DNA of 64,000 nt from Porticoccus sp964395715 (GTDB lineage Bacteria > Pseudomonadota > Gammaproteobacteria > Pseudomonadales > Porticoccaceae), in assembly GCA_964395715.1 (NCBI GenBank), contig CAYNAU010000002.1, positions 496,001 to 560,000 on the forward strand. The letters run 5' to 3'. The notes under the pieces are model-generated. The model saw only the letters and a program-made list of their open reading frames with translations. It was not told the origin of the DNA and searched no databases. Shown here piece after piece: positions 8,686 to 18,300 of the stretch. The translations under genes were made by a program, and so were the position numbers. Numbering within the stretch: the first letter of the stretch is position 1; each line of letters opens with the position of its first letter.

Positions 8686-9195
8686 TCAGCGGCTATTACC
8701 GCCATATATCTCGTCACTGACTTTTTCCTTCCAGATAACATTCTGTCCATCCTTGCTGCCGGTAATGACCAGATGCTTCATCGCACCGTCACTGGTGGCT
8801 CCATGCCAGTGATCCAGGTTGGGAGGACACCAGACCGTTTCCCCCGGCTTAAAACGGATGATGTTACCGTCACGGGTTCCGGTCAGTGCCGTTCCGGAAA
8901 TCACTATCATGTGCTGCCCCGCGGGATGCATGTGCCATGCGGTTCTGGCGCTGGGCTGAAAGGTCACGTAGGCACCGGAATATTGAGCGCTCTGGTTTGC
9001 AGGAAACAGCATTTCCACCTCCACGTCGCCGGTAAAATATTGTTCCGGCCCCATAAAGGATTGTTGTGTTCCCTGAGCGTAATGCATTTGCGCAACCGGG
9101 GGCTGCCCGGCTGAGTCCGCCGCAAATAGCGATGGCGTGACGCTGCCCATCAGGGTGGCCGCCAGCGCCTTGATTAAACCCGCTGTTTTTCTCAT
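8686..9195 (-). CDS. Exported cupin domain protein
   Basis: 169 aa with a signal peptide (residues 1-25, ending SLFAAD). One cupin barrel: motif 1 carries WHMHPAGQHMIVISG and motif 2 PGETVWCPPNLDHWHG, which supply the metal-binding His residues. Close relatives are small cupins found with carboxymuconolactone decarboxylase-like proteins; the reaction here is unknown. Strong GGAGG before the ATG at 9195. First gene of a two-gene minus-strand operon with the Tat-exported hydrolase, divergent from the AraC regulator. Confidence 0.85.
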   Translation of the reverse strand: MRKTAGLIKALAATLMGSVTPSLFAADSAGQPPVAQMHYAQGTQQSFMGPEQYFTGDVEVEMLFPANQSAQYSGAYVTFQPSARTAWHMHPAGQHMIVISGTALTGTRDGNIIRFKPGETVWCPPNLDHWHGATSDGAMKHLVITGSKDGQNVIWKEKVSDEIYGGNSR

Positions 9196-9432
9196 GTCAC
9201 ATCCTCCACATTAGTTGCCAACACTTATCAGACACTCACGTCTGTCGAGAACTGTCCGCCAAACTCAGTACATACTATTTTCCTGACTCTACAAATGTAT
9301 CAATAGATCAATTCGCCTGTATTATTGCCTAATCCTATCGATATACAGTTTTATGGTAGTTCACATAGGCACAATGAAATAAAGTATTCACCTAGTGCCT
9401 ATTACAAATCCGTGATGAAGGAGCTGTAACCC

Positions 9433-10371
9433 ATGCCCGTCAAAAGCGATGCCAACCCCAGCCCCGACAATTGGCAAAATGCATTACACCAGTCCATGGT
9501 GGAAATCATAGAAAGCCATGTTTCAGGAACAGCTGACTGGACAACCCCCATTCCCAATCTGAATTTTTTCCGCCGTGATGAGCCAGCAGAACCCTGTATG
9601 TGCCTGGTTGAACCCAGCGTGGTGATGGTAGTTCAGGGGGCCAAGCAATTAGTGGTCGGTGGCGATAGCTATTGCTATGACAGATCACGCTTTTTGATTA
9701 CGTCTCTGGATCTGCCGGCGAATTCCGGGGTGCTAACAGCGAGCCCGGAAAAGCCCTGCCTGGGATTTTGGTTAAAACTGGATTTACGCCTGCTGGCTGA
9801 GCTGATCGCCCAGGGACACCTGCCCCCGCCAAAGGAACGCGCGACTTCAAAAAGTGTCGGCTTGGGCGAAATCATACCAGCCATTATGGAGCCCTTCAGC
9901 CGCCTGCTGGGTTTACTGGAAGAACCGGAAGCCATCGATATCATGGCTCCACTTATTCAGAAGGAAATTCACTACCGGTTATTGTTAAGCGACCAGGCAA
10001 CGCTATTGCGGCAAATTGCATCCGTGGACAGTCAAGGCTATCGCATTGCAAAAGCCATCGACTGGCTGAAAGTTAATTACTCATCGCCACTGCGTATCGA
10101 AGAGCTGGCTGCCCGGGTACAAATGAGCGCACCGAGTTTTCATCACCACTTTCGTCAACTGACTGCGAAGAGCCCATTGCAATATCAGAAATGGTTGCGG
10201 TTAAACGAAGCAAAACGTTTGATGCTGAATGAACACCAGGATGCCGCCAGCGCTGCTTATCAGGTCGGATACGAAAGTCCGTCACAATTCAGTCGTGAAT
10301 ACAGTCGTCTGTTCGGCGCACCACCAAAGCGTGATATTGGAGAGTTGCGTCGTCATGCTAACAGTTTGTGA
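9433..10371 (+). CDS. AraC family transcriptional regulator
   Basis: 312 aa. An AraC-type N-terminal regulatory domain (about residues 25-190, with PCMCLVEPSVVMVVQGAKQLVVGG and FLITSLDLPANSGV) is followed by two C-terminal helix-turn-helix units: IEELAARVQMSAPSFHHHFRQLTAKSPLQYQKWLRL and AAYQVGYESPSQFSREYSRLFG. GAAGGAG lies 10 bases before the ATG. It is transcribed away from the cupin-hydrolase pair across a 237-bp gap, the usual arrangement for a local activator. The inducer is unknown. Confidence 0.9.
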   Translation: MPVKSDANPSPDNWQNALHQSMVEIIESHVSGTADWTTPIPNLNFFRRDEPAEPCMCLVEPSVVMVVQGAKQLVVGGDSYCYDRSRFLITSLDLPANSGVLTASPEKPCLGFWLKLDLRLLAELIAQGHLPPPKERATSKSVGLGEIIPAIMEPFSRLLGLLEEPEAIDIMAPLIQKEIHYRLLLSDQATLLRQIASVDSQGYRIAKAIDWLKVNYSSPLRIEELAARVQMSAPSFHHHFRQLTAKSPLQYQKWLRLNEAKRLMLNEHQDAASAAYQVGYESPSQFSREYSRLFGAPPKRDIGELRRHANSL

Positions 10372-10556
10372 ATCCAATACTGATTCGACAGTGTGCTTTC
10401 AGTTACACGACACCTGATGCGGATGCGTCAGGATACGTTATAGGCAAAGTGGGTCACACCCCTCTATTAAAAGGCTAGGACTCGATTGTAATCTCCTCAG
10501 TAACCGCTATATTGAACCGAATCAGTATTCGTAATCATTTTAACGGGAGGCTCTCT

Positions 10557-11243
10557 TTGAAACAGGTTTGGCAATTAACAGGATACGCATTTTTGACTTT
10601 GTGGGTACTTTCTTCTCCTGCTCATGCTGCAGGAAACGCAAAATCAGAAGACCAGAAATTCAGCTATATCATGGGCGTTCAGATTGGGAAACAGCTCAAA
10701 AATCAGGGGTTGAAAGATATCGATGCAGATGAAGTTAGCCAGGCGATCAAAGACGTTCTCAATGATCGTGATCTGGCTCTAAGTGAAACAGAAATGCAGG
10801 AACTACTCACCGCCAAACAGCAGCAATTGAATGCCGACCGCATGATCAAAGGAAAGGAAGCCAAAGCGGCCGGTGATCGGTTTTTACTGCAAAACAAATC
10901 AAAACCAGGTGTTGTCACAATGGCAAACGGCCTGCAATACCGTGTGATCAAAGCAGGCAGTGGCGTAAAACCCACAGCAACAAATTCTGTGGTCGCACAC
11001 TACAGCGGCACATTAATCAACGGTACCGAATTTGACAGCTCCTACAAGCGGGGGCAACCCGCCACCTTTCCGGTCAATGGTGTTATCCAGGGCTGGCAAC
11101 AAATTCTGCCAATGATGGCGACCGGCTCGACCTGGGAAGTGTTTATTCCCTCTAACCTGGCCTACGGTGAACGGGGTGCGGGTGGCAGCATCGGCCCTAA
11201 TGAAACCCTGATTTTTAAAATCGAACTCATTGAAGTGAAATAA
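10557..11243 (+). CDS. FKBP-type peptidyl-prolyl cis-trans isomerase (FkpA/Mip-like), exported
   Basis: 228 aa from a TTG start at 10557, chosen because GGGAGG stands 6 bases upstream and the protein then opens with a proper signal peptide (MKQVWQLTGYAFLTLWVLSS, cleavage near AHAAG). A helical Mip-type dimerisation domain (residues about 30-115, with KFSYIMGVQIGKQLK) is followed by the FKBP domain (YRVIKAGSG, VAHYSGTLINGTEFDSSY, GWQQILPMM, IPSNLAYGERGAGGSIGPNETLIF). It folds periplasmic proteins. A TTG at 10512 is also in frame but lacks a ribosome site. Confidence 0.9.
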   Translation: MKQVWQLTGYAFLTLWVLSSPAHAAGNAKSEDQKFSYIMGVQIGKQLKNQGLKDIDADEVSQAIKDVLNDRDLALSETEMQELLTAKQQQLNADRMIKGKEAKAAGDRFLLQNKSKPGVVTMANGLQYRVIKAGSGVKPTATNSVVAHYSGTLINGTEFDSSYKRGQPATFPVNGVIQGWQQILPMMATGSTWEVFIPSNLAYGERGAGGSIGPNETLIFKIELIEVK

Positions 11244-11585
11244 GACCATTAGAATCACTATTGATGTTGCTTCAGGATAAGTAAGCCTCGTTGGTTTGCT
11301 TACCGCAGCTAAAACCTCATCAACCAAGCGATGGATTCAAGAAAAGGGAATTTCGCCATGCCAACCTCATCCATGAAATTTGTTTTACATGCCAGTGAGC
11401 ATGGCCGTTTTATTAAAGAGGGCTCACCCTTTTTAATAAAACAATTTCATCAGGACAAAAAATAATCATTTTATTTTCAGTGCATTAGAGGCCTAGTGAT
11501 TTGCTTTCTCAGAGTTATCAGGAATGCACTCTAATAATTATTATGATGGCCAAGCCATCGTTAACATACTGTTAGCCATATAGAT
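11244..11585. other. Gene-free stretch with a strong hairpin
   Basis: 342 bp between the FKBP gene and the AT-rich membrane-protein gene. The main feature is a 15-bp near-perfect stem (arms 11408-11422 and 11427-11441, loop CTCA, one G-T pair) whose second arm begins CCCTTTTT; it is a plausible terminator for the FKBP transcript. A second pair of 8-bp arms, AGTGCATT (11479-11486) and AATGCACT (11523-11530), lies further on. GTTAGCC at 11571-11577, 9 bp before the next ATG, resembles the right end of an attC site, but its left half is not evident. Confidence 0.5.
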
Positions 11586-12320
11586 ATGACACCACATCTG
11601 TACAAGATTGCATTTAATAAAATTGGGGATTACCAGAGATTTGAATTCGATGATTTTTCCAGCAAATTAAGACGCGGCCTTATGCTGTCCTGTTCCCTGC
11701 TGATTGTGCTTTGTGTGATTGAACCGGATAAAGCATCAAATTCATATGAGATAAATATTGGTGTACTTAAGGGTTCGATATCACAACCCTGGGTTGTCTA
11801 TACAATGACAATAATTGCAGCCACTTATTACTTAAGTTACTTTTTCATTCATTTAAAAAAGCTTGTTATAAAAAACTGTGAGAAAAACTTCTCCGAATCA
11901 CTTTTTTTCTTTCACCTAGCAGAAGCTGTGGCTAATACTAAAATTCGTGATTTCTGGAAAGATGCTAATGGAACATACCAGAATCGCCCTACCATTAATT
12001 TTGAAATGGCTGGAGGGGGCGCCGAGAGCATTTATCCAGTAAAGTCCACTCAGAATAACTTAGAACTCACTGATGAAAAATGTAGTGAAATAGATAGCGC
12101 AGATAACTTTTCAGTATTTCGAAATGCACAAGCCCACTGCAGTATCACGTTTCATTACGAGCCTAATAAAGATGATTTTCTAGCATATCATCAATATAAG
12201 GATCGGTTTCTTAGGTATCGCGTATCTGACTTTTTTACAGCAAAATTGCCTGTCTACTACGGCGTATTCAGCGTCTTTTGTGGAGTTATTAAGTTATTAT
12301 TTTTATTACAAGTTATATGA
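11586..12320 (+). CDS. Unknown AT-rich membrane protein, candidate integron cassette gene
   Basis: I do not recognise a family. 244 aa with two hydrophobic segments in the first half (about residues 31-46, LMLSCSLLIVLCVIE, and 70-90, VVYTMTIIAATYYLSYFFIHL) and a third at the very C-terminus (YYGVFSVFCGVIKLLFLLQVI); the middle is polar. Base composition is clearly more AT-rich than neighbours, with many AAA, TTA and ATA codons, which suggests recent transfer. No clear ribosome site precedes the ATG, which is common in cassette genes. It is followed within 10 bp by an attC-like site. Confidence 0.65.
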   Translation: MTPHLYKIAFNKIGDYQRFEFDDFSSKLRRGLMLSCSLLIVLCVIEPDKASNSYEINIGVLKGSISQPWVVYTMTIIAATYYLSYFFIHLKKLVIKNCEKNFSESLFFFHLAEAVANTKIRDFWKDANGTYQNRPTINFEMAGGGAESIYPVKSTQNNLELTDEKCSEIDSADNFSVFRNAQAHCSITFHYEPNKDDFLAYHQYKDRFLRYRVSDFFTAKLPVYYGVFSVFCGVIKLLFLLQVI

Positions 12321-12325
12321 GTTTT

Positions 12326-12409
12326 AGCTAACAAGCCAATCAAGTTCTCACGCAAAAAGCGCGTGCTGGGACCGCCAAACTGTGGCGGCCCCTTATTGAA
12401 ACGTTATGC
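12326..12409. mobile_element. attC-like recombination site (integron cassette)
   Basis: 84 bp with the layout of an attC site. The outer boxes TAAC (12329-12332) and GTTATGC (12403-12409) pair as R''/R'. The inner boxes CAATCAAG (12337-12344) and CTTATTG (12392-12398) pair as L''/L' with one unpaired extra base, the hallmark of attC. Two inner stems are visible (CACGC/GCGTG and GGACCGCC/GGCGGCCC). It lies between two short genes on the same strand, the normal place of attC in a cassette array. No integrase gene is in the window. The R'' box departs from the RYYYAAC consensus, so the call is strong by structure but not certain. Confidence 0.65.
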
Positions 12410-12446
12410 GAAGGTACCGTTAAAGCAAGCGTGGTGAAATATATAC

Positions 12447-12692
12447 ATGACTAATGAGCAACCTAAAAATCCATTGCATGGAATTACCCTAGAAACGGTT
12501 GTCACCAGGCTGCAAGAGCATTATGGGTGGGAAGGACTTGCTCAAAGGGTAAATATTAATTGCTTTAAAAGTGATCCATCAGTCAAATCATCCTTGAAGT
12601 TTTTACGAAAAACGCAGTGGGCCAGAGATAAGGTTGAGGCCTTGTACGTTTCAACATTCTCAAAGAATGATCCATGGGGAAAGTCCAGATAG
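12447..12692 (+). CDS. VF530 family protein (DUF2132)
   Basis: 81 aa, full length for this small family. The diagnostic run NPLHGITLE, followed by LQEHYGWEGLAQRVNINCF and DPSVKSSLKFLRKTQWARDKVE, is conserved in VF530 proteins, for which DNA binding has been suggested on structural grounds. It begins 38 bp after the attC-like site, so it is probably the gene of a second cassette. Exact role unknown. Confidence 0.85.
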   Translation: MTNEQPKNPLHGITLETVVTRLQEHYGWEGLAQRVNINCFKSDPSVKSSLKFLRKTQWARDKVEALYVSTFSKNDPWGKSR

Positions 12693-12872
12693 GACGTTTA
12701 GTATATAAACATAGGCCTCTGAGTAGCCTGTGCCTCCAAACTGCTGCACGGTTTTCCGGCTGGTTAGCGCGGTGTTAAGACTACAATCCGATCAAAAAAC
12801 ACAACTCAAGTACCATTGCACCCCCATAGCCATCGCCTACACTTGAACGGAAACCGTTTTGTGGACTGTGTG

Positions 12873-13460
12873 ATGGCCTACCGTCTAAACCATTTTGTTT
12901 TTCGGCCCCTGGTGATGCTTGCCATGTTTGTTGGCCTGGGCACAAGCTCGTTGGTCGTGGCGGCAGATGACTTTCCGCTGGGCAATAAATCCATTTACCT
13001 AAAGGATAATAGTGGGAACGAGTTTCCCATCGGTCAGGTGAGCTTCTCAGAAAATGGGAACGGCCTAATCACCTACGAACTGACTATGGCTACTGAGCGG
13101 TTTGCCGATTTCTTTTTATCCATGAAGGAAATGAAATGTCTGGAAGGTAAGGAAATCTGGTGTTTTATCCCCTACCCCTATGAGCACTCCCGCACGGTCA
13201 GTGCCTCTGACTTACGCTGGCTTGAGCACGATCTGCTATTCATGTTCAAAACCCCAACAGAGTTTGGCGCCAACCTGTGGAACGGTATCTATTACGACAT
13301 GGTGCTTGAGGGGGGCGCGATTCGTGGCACGGCACGAGCCATTGATCTCAATTATATTTCCGCGCCGCCAGAAGACCTGGCCACCCCACCCTATGGCGAA
13401 GCAGAAATTGATGACCTGGAGACTGCAACACGCTGGCTGCCCTTTATTGAAATTCGCTAG
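12873..13460 (+). CDS. Unknown exported protein
   Basis: 195 aa. The ATG at 12873 gives a signal peptide (hydrophobic VFRPLVMLAMFVGLGTSSLVVAA, cleavage near residue 32). The mature part starts DDFPLGNKSIYLKDNSGNEFPIGQVSF and has a single pair of Cys (KCLEGKEIWCF) that could form a disulfide. No family recognised; the repeated beta-like segments suggest a small beta-rich domain. In-frame starts at 12816 and 12861 would extend it but break the signal peptide pattern. It converges on selO across 51 bp. Confidence 0.6.
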   Translation: MAYRLNHFVFRPLVMLAMFVGLGTSSLVVAADDFPLGNKSIYLKDNSGNEFPIGQVSFSENGNGLITYELTMATERFADFFLSMKEMKCLEGKEIWCFIPYPYEHSRTVSASDLRWLEHDLLFMFKTPTEFGANLWNGIYYDMVLEGGAIRGTARAIDLNYISAPPEDLATPPYGEAEIDDLETATRWLPFIEIR

Positions 13461-13511
13461 TGAGATGAAGCATATCGCCCTACTTCTGAACTGTTAAAAC
13501 CCGCCCGACGA

Positions 13512-15029
13512 TCAGGTGCCACAAAAAGTCTGGAATACACTCTGCTCAGGGGTTGCTGGCATGGCGTACTCTGCTTTATCCGGGTCGAAAACAAAGGGTT
13601 TGGCCAATACATCCACCAGTTGATGAAATGGCTCGAAGTTACCGTCGTAGGCTGCGTCGATGGCCCTTTCCACTTGGTGATTACGGGGAATAAATACCGG
13701 GTTGCAGGCCAGCATACGGCTGCGAATGTCTGCAATTTTTTCCTGATCTGCGCTTGAGCTATTTCCCCCCGGACCAATACCCAAATGTTGCTGCCAACCC
13801 TTGACCCAACCGTGAAAGTCTTCGAGTAATGGATAAAGGCTTGTGTCAGAAATGGTTGAGCCATCCCAATCCAACCAATCGGACAACACCCGAAAACCGA
13901 GGGTGAAATCCACCTGATGCTTGCCCATCAGTGACAGTAGTTCCACCACCATCTGATTGGCGGTTTCCGTCTCCTGTTCCACCCCAATTTTGGTGCACAT
14001 GCGCCGCTGGTAATTCTGCTGGTACTGGCTACTGAACCGGTTCAGTGCTTCCTGGGCCTGCTTCACAGCCTGCTCTTCCTCGCTGTCGATAAGAGGTAAC
14101 AGGGCCTGGGCCAGGCAGGCGAGATTCCACTGGGCGATGGCGGGCTGATTTCTGTAGGCATAGCGGCCACTGTGGTCGATGGAGCTGAATACCGTTGTCG
14201 GATCGTAATGTTCCATAAAAGCACAGGGGCCATAATCCACAGTTTCACCACAGATCAGCATATTGTCGGTATTCATCACCCCGTGAATAAAACCGATGGA
14301 TTGCCAGTGGGCCACCAGGTCCGCTTGAGCATCGATAACTCTGCACAGCAGCGCAGCATAGGGGTTATCAGCTTCCGCGACCTCGGGGTAATGACGGGCA
14401 ATCACATGGTCGGCGAGCTGCTCCATGGTTTCGAAATCCTGCCGTGCGGCAAAATACTGGAAGGTTCCAACCCGGATATGGCTGCGCGCTACTCGCGTCA
14501 GAATCGCCCCCGGCAGAACCTTTTCGCGTATAACTTTTTCCCCAGTGGTCACTGCCGCAAGACTGCGGGTAGTGGGCACGCCCAACGCGGCCATCGCCTC
14601 ACTGACTATGTACTCACGCAACACCGGCCCCAGGGGCGATCGCCCATCCCCCATGCGAGAAAACGGCGTGGTGCCGGCACCTTTTAACTGCAGGTCATAG
14701 CGACAACCGTCCTTACCCACCACTTCACCCAGCAGAATGGCTCGGCCATCACCCAATTGCGGGTTCCAGTTACCGAATTGATGACCGGCATACACTGTGG
14801 CGATAGGTTCTGCACCCTCGGGAATCACATTTCCGGCCAGCACGGCAATGCCTTCCTCTGTGGTCAATTGTTGGGGATCAATACCCAGTACTTCTGCCAG
14901 TACTGTATTCACGCGAATCAGTCCGGGCTTTGCCACCGGGGTTGGCAACTGCTGCGAATAGAGGGATTCCGTCAATTGACGGTAGGTATTGTCGAAGGGA
15001 ATTTGCACAACATGTTTCATGGCTGGCAT
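13512..15029 (-). CDS. selO: Protein adenylyltransferase SelO (YdiU)
   Basis: Pseudokinase-fold enzyme that transfers AMP from ATP to Ser/Thr/Tyr of target proteins in the redox response. 505 aa. Visible: the start region (PFDNTYRQL), GHQFGNWNPQLGDGRAILLGE with the ATP-binding Gly-rich segment, LQLKGAGTTPFSRMGDGRSPLGP, RSHIRVGTFQYFA, the catalytic HGVMNTDNM, and the metal-binding DYGPCAFME. The C-terminus ends FCGT, with Cys in the position that is selenocysteine in many eukaryotic SelO proteins. ATG at 15029 preferred (AAAGG upstream); an ATG at 15020 is also possible. Single gene between convergent and divergent neighbours. Confidence 0.95.
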   Translation of the reverse strand: MPAMKHVVQIPFDNTYRQLTESLYSQQLPTPVAKPGLIRVNTVLAEVLGIDPQQLTTEEGIAVLAGNVIPEGAEPIATVYAGHQFGNWNPQLGDGRAILLGEVVGKDGCRYDLQLKGAGTTPFSRMGDGRSPLGPVLREYIVSEAMAALGVPTTRSLAAVTTGEKVIREKVLPGAILTRVARSHIRVGTFQYFAARQDFETMEQLADHVIARHYPEVAEADNPYAALLCRVIDAQADLVAHWQSIGFIHGVMNTDNMLICGETVDYGPCAFMEHYDPTTVFSSIDHSGRYAYRNQPAIAQWNLACLAQALLPLIDSEEEQAVKQAQEALNRFSSQYQQNYQRRMCTKIGVEQETETANQMVVELLSLMGKHQVDFTLGFRVLSDWLDWDGSTISDTSLYPLLEDFHGWVKGWQQHLGIGPGGNSSSADQEKIADIRSRMLACNPVFIPRNHQVERAIDAAYDGNFEPFHQLVDVLAKPFVFDPDKAEYAMPATPEQSVFQTFCGT

Positions 15030-15304
15030 AGGGCCTTTATCACTGGGAAGTCGACCTGTGGGGTCTTCGGTTAATGGCGATGGTTACTCTAGCATAGCAG
15101 GGCCCGGGGCCACTCAGCTCCAAGCCTTTGGCGTAACTATAAAAGCCCCTTAGCAGAGGACTGTTTTCATAATTACAACAGGGCAGGTTCTCTGGTGTGC
15201 CCCATTTAAAGAAACTTGGCAAAAGGTCGATAGAAAAAGCTGTAGGAATATCGCATTATTCAATCTGTTTCAGGGACTACAAACCAGGGATTTATGGCAG
15301 CTTG

Positions 15305-18300
15305 ATGTTTATAAACCATTGGCGAGATATTCGGCCATTTCTTGCACTGGCTTTAAGCTTGATCTGCCTGCCGACTGTGGCGGCGGACAAGGTCGTGCTG
15401 CAACTTAAATGGGAACACGAATTCCAGTTTGCCGGTTACTACGCCGCGATTTGGCAGGGCTACTACGAACGCGAAGGGATTGAGGTCGAAATCCGTTCGG
15501 CGGCCACACCGGATGGTACGTTTCTGTCTCCGCTGGATGAACTTATCAGCGGCCGTGCCGACTTCGCTGTCGGCGGTACGGACGTTCTTATCTCCCGCGG
15601 CCACGGCCATGACCTCAAAGTGCTGGCACCGATTTTCCAACGCTCTCCCGGGGCATTATTCGCCCTTGAAAAACAACCTATCGATACCGTTGAACAAGCC
15701 TCCAGGCTGCGCATAGCGGCGATTCAATCCGATGACACCCGGGTAGAAGCCCGAGCCATGTTCTACATGAATGGCTTTGACTCTGAGCGCGTCTCATTTG
15801 TGAATGTACCAGTGAGCATCGAGTCACTACTGGAAGATAAGGCCGATGCCATTGTCACCTACGGAATTTCAGCGCAGATTCGCGCCAGGGAGCTGGAACT
15901 ACAACTGAACTCACTGAGCCCCAGTGATCATGGCATACAGTTTTATGGCGACACGCTTTATACCAGCGGAAAGCTGGCCAGAGAGCACCCAGACCTGGCA
16001 GAACGGTTTCTCCGAGCGAGCCTAAACGGCTGGCGTTACGCACTGGAACACCGCACAAATATTGCCAATCGCATTTCCTCCACATTGCCGCGCTACGTGT
16101 ATCAGTACGATGACTTCCACACCTATAACCAGCAATTTGCCCAGTTAATTGATGAATACATCTTTTACCCGGTGGTAGAACTCGGGCAGGTTGACAGCAA
16201 ACGCTGGCAGCGCACCTACGATATTCTTGACCAGCTTGGCGAAATCGAGTCCCCCTTCGATCCGATGACCCTGCTCTTCAAAAAGCCCAACGCTTCACAA
16301 GTCCCCTTATCCGCACTGGGCTGGAGTGCTATCGGACTGATGTTGCTGATGGTTGCCCTTATTTTATGGCGTAGCGGGCATAGTCGCGGCTGGCAGGTGG
16401 CCGTGCTTATCTTCATGCTGATTCTGGAACAGGGGCTGGAAGCCTGGCACCGGCAGGACTCCCGGATACAGCTATCAATCCAGGTACTGGAAAGACTTTC
16501 TGCGGTGCGATCGCACCTGGAACAGGTGCTGGCCCGCAACCTCGCAGAGCTGAGCGGTGTCGCGGCATTCATTGCGGCCAACCCGGACATCTCGGAAGCT
16601 GAATTTCATAATTACGCCGCCGCAATTCTCAAGGTCGATAAACAATTGATTAATCTGGCGGCGGCTCCCAACCTGATTGTCAGATATGTTTATCCCCGCC
16701 AGGGCAATGAAGCGGCCATCGGCCTTAATTACAGGGAGAATCAGGCGCAGCTACCGGCAGTCTTGAGGGCATTAGAAAAAAACGAACCGATTATTGCCGG
16801 GCCTGTCGACCTGGTTCAGGGTGGGCGGGCATTTATTGGCAGAGCGCCGGTCAGGGTCATCAAACCTGATGGTGAAGTCACTGACTGGGGAATTGTTTCC
16901 GCACCCATTGATGTGGCCGCCGTGTATCGTGAAGCCGGGTTACTGGACCCGGAACTGGGCCTGAAAATTGCTATTCGCGGTAAGGACGGTCTGGTTTACG
17001 AGAGTGACCCTTTTTACGGCCGGGAAGAGGTTTTTTCCCACCCAGACGCGGTATCCCAAAGTGTCAATTTTGGCGGTGGTTCCTGGCAAATCGCGGCGAT
17101 CCCCAGTGGCAATAGCTATACCAATAATCCCAGGTTATACCTGATAAGGGTTTCATCCGCGCTTGTCGGCTTTCTGATCCTGTTGTTGCTGATGACCTAC
17201 CGCCGCAATCTTGACAGCCAGAAACATTATCAGGGGGTATTGCGCCGGCATACAGAGTTCCTACGAGAAGTGGAAACCGTGGCCAAGGTGGGAGGCTGGC
17301 GCATGGATGCCTCCGGCATAATCAGTGAGCTTTCAGGGCAGGCTCGCGCCTTCCTGAAGCTGAAAGGGAGTGAAGCCTCATTGCCGGTCAACATCTTTGC
17401 CAACCAGTTTGTTTCCAGCGAAGCATTGAGTGTTTCTCAACTGCTACACGAGGCACTGAACAGTAATCGAAGCGTGGACCTGGAAGTAAAATCCCGGGAT
17501 GACACCTCTTGGTACCGCATCATTGCCGACCCCCTGGGAGATGGTGATGATCGTGAAATGGTGGGCGCCATCCAGGACATCACCGAGAAGAAAATTGCCG
17601 ACGCCAAAATTGAACGACAGGCCAATTATGACAGCCTGACTAACCTACCGAACCGGGAGCTGTTCCGGGATCGCCTGGAAACGGCCATGGCGAGAACCCG
17701 CCGCACGGGAAATTCCATTGCCCTGCTCTTTGTGGATCTGGACAATTTTAAATCCATCAACGACAACTACGGCCATCGGGAAGGTGACCTGGTACTGCAG
17801 GAAGCCGCTCGGCGAATCACCAAATGCCTACGGGAATCCGATACCGTCGGACGCCATAGCGGCGATGAATTTACCGTTATCCTCCACGATGTGGCTAGCG
17901 ATGCCATTGCCGACCAGATTGCCGCCAAACTGGTTGAGGCACTGGGCCAGGCCTTTATTGTCGGCGGTGCGGAAGTGCACTCTGGCGCCAGCGTCGGCGT
18001 GGCTTTCTATCCCGGGGATGCAGACAGTGCTGAAGGCTTAATCGTCAATGCCGACCAGGCCATGTATGAAGTCAAAAAAAGTGGCCGCAACGGCTGGTAT
18101 TTTTATACCAGGGAAATGCAGCTCAGATCAGAACATCGCCACCACCTCTACAATGATTTGGTGGCAGCTATCCGTGACGATCAGCTCAGTATCCACCTGC
18201 AACCGATTCTCACCACAAACTCACAGACAGTGATTGGCTGCGAGGCCCTGGCTCGCTGGCAACGACCAGATGGTTCATGGCTGTCACCGGCGGAATTCAT

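Noticed and set aside
9366..9401. Inverted repeat TAGGCAC / GTGCCTA between the cupin and AraC genes
   Set aside because: Only 7-bp arms with a 22-base spacer; AraC-type sites are usually direct repeats, so it is too weak to call an operator.
11358..11465. A 35-codon frame (MPTSSMKFVLHASEHG...) downstream of the FKBP gene
   Set aside because: It contains the 15-bp hairpin, has only a weak ribosome site, and has no recognisable family; more likely non-coding.
12693..12815. A possible second attC site after the VF530 gene, ending GGTGTTAAG
   Set aside because: No matching left half (R''/L'') could be found; the boxes do not pair.
7296..13512. A tRNA-Phe-borne integrated island with att repeats
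   Set aside because: No second copy of the tRNA 3' end and no integrase gene were seen in the stretch.
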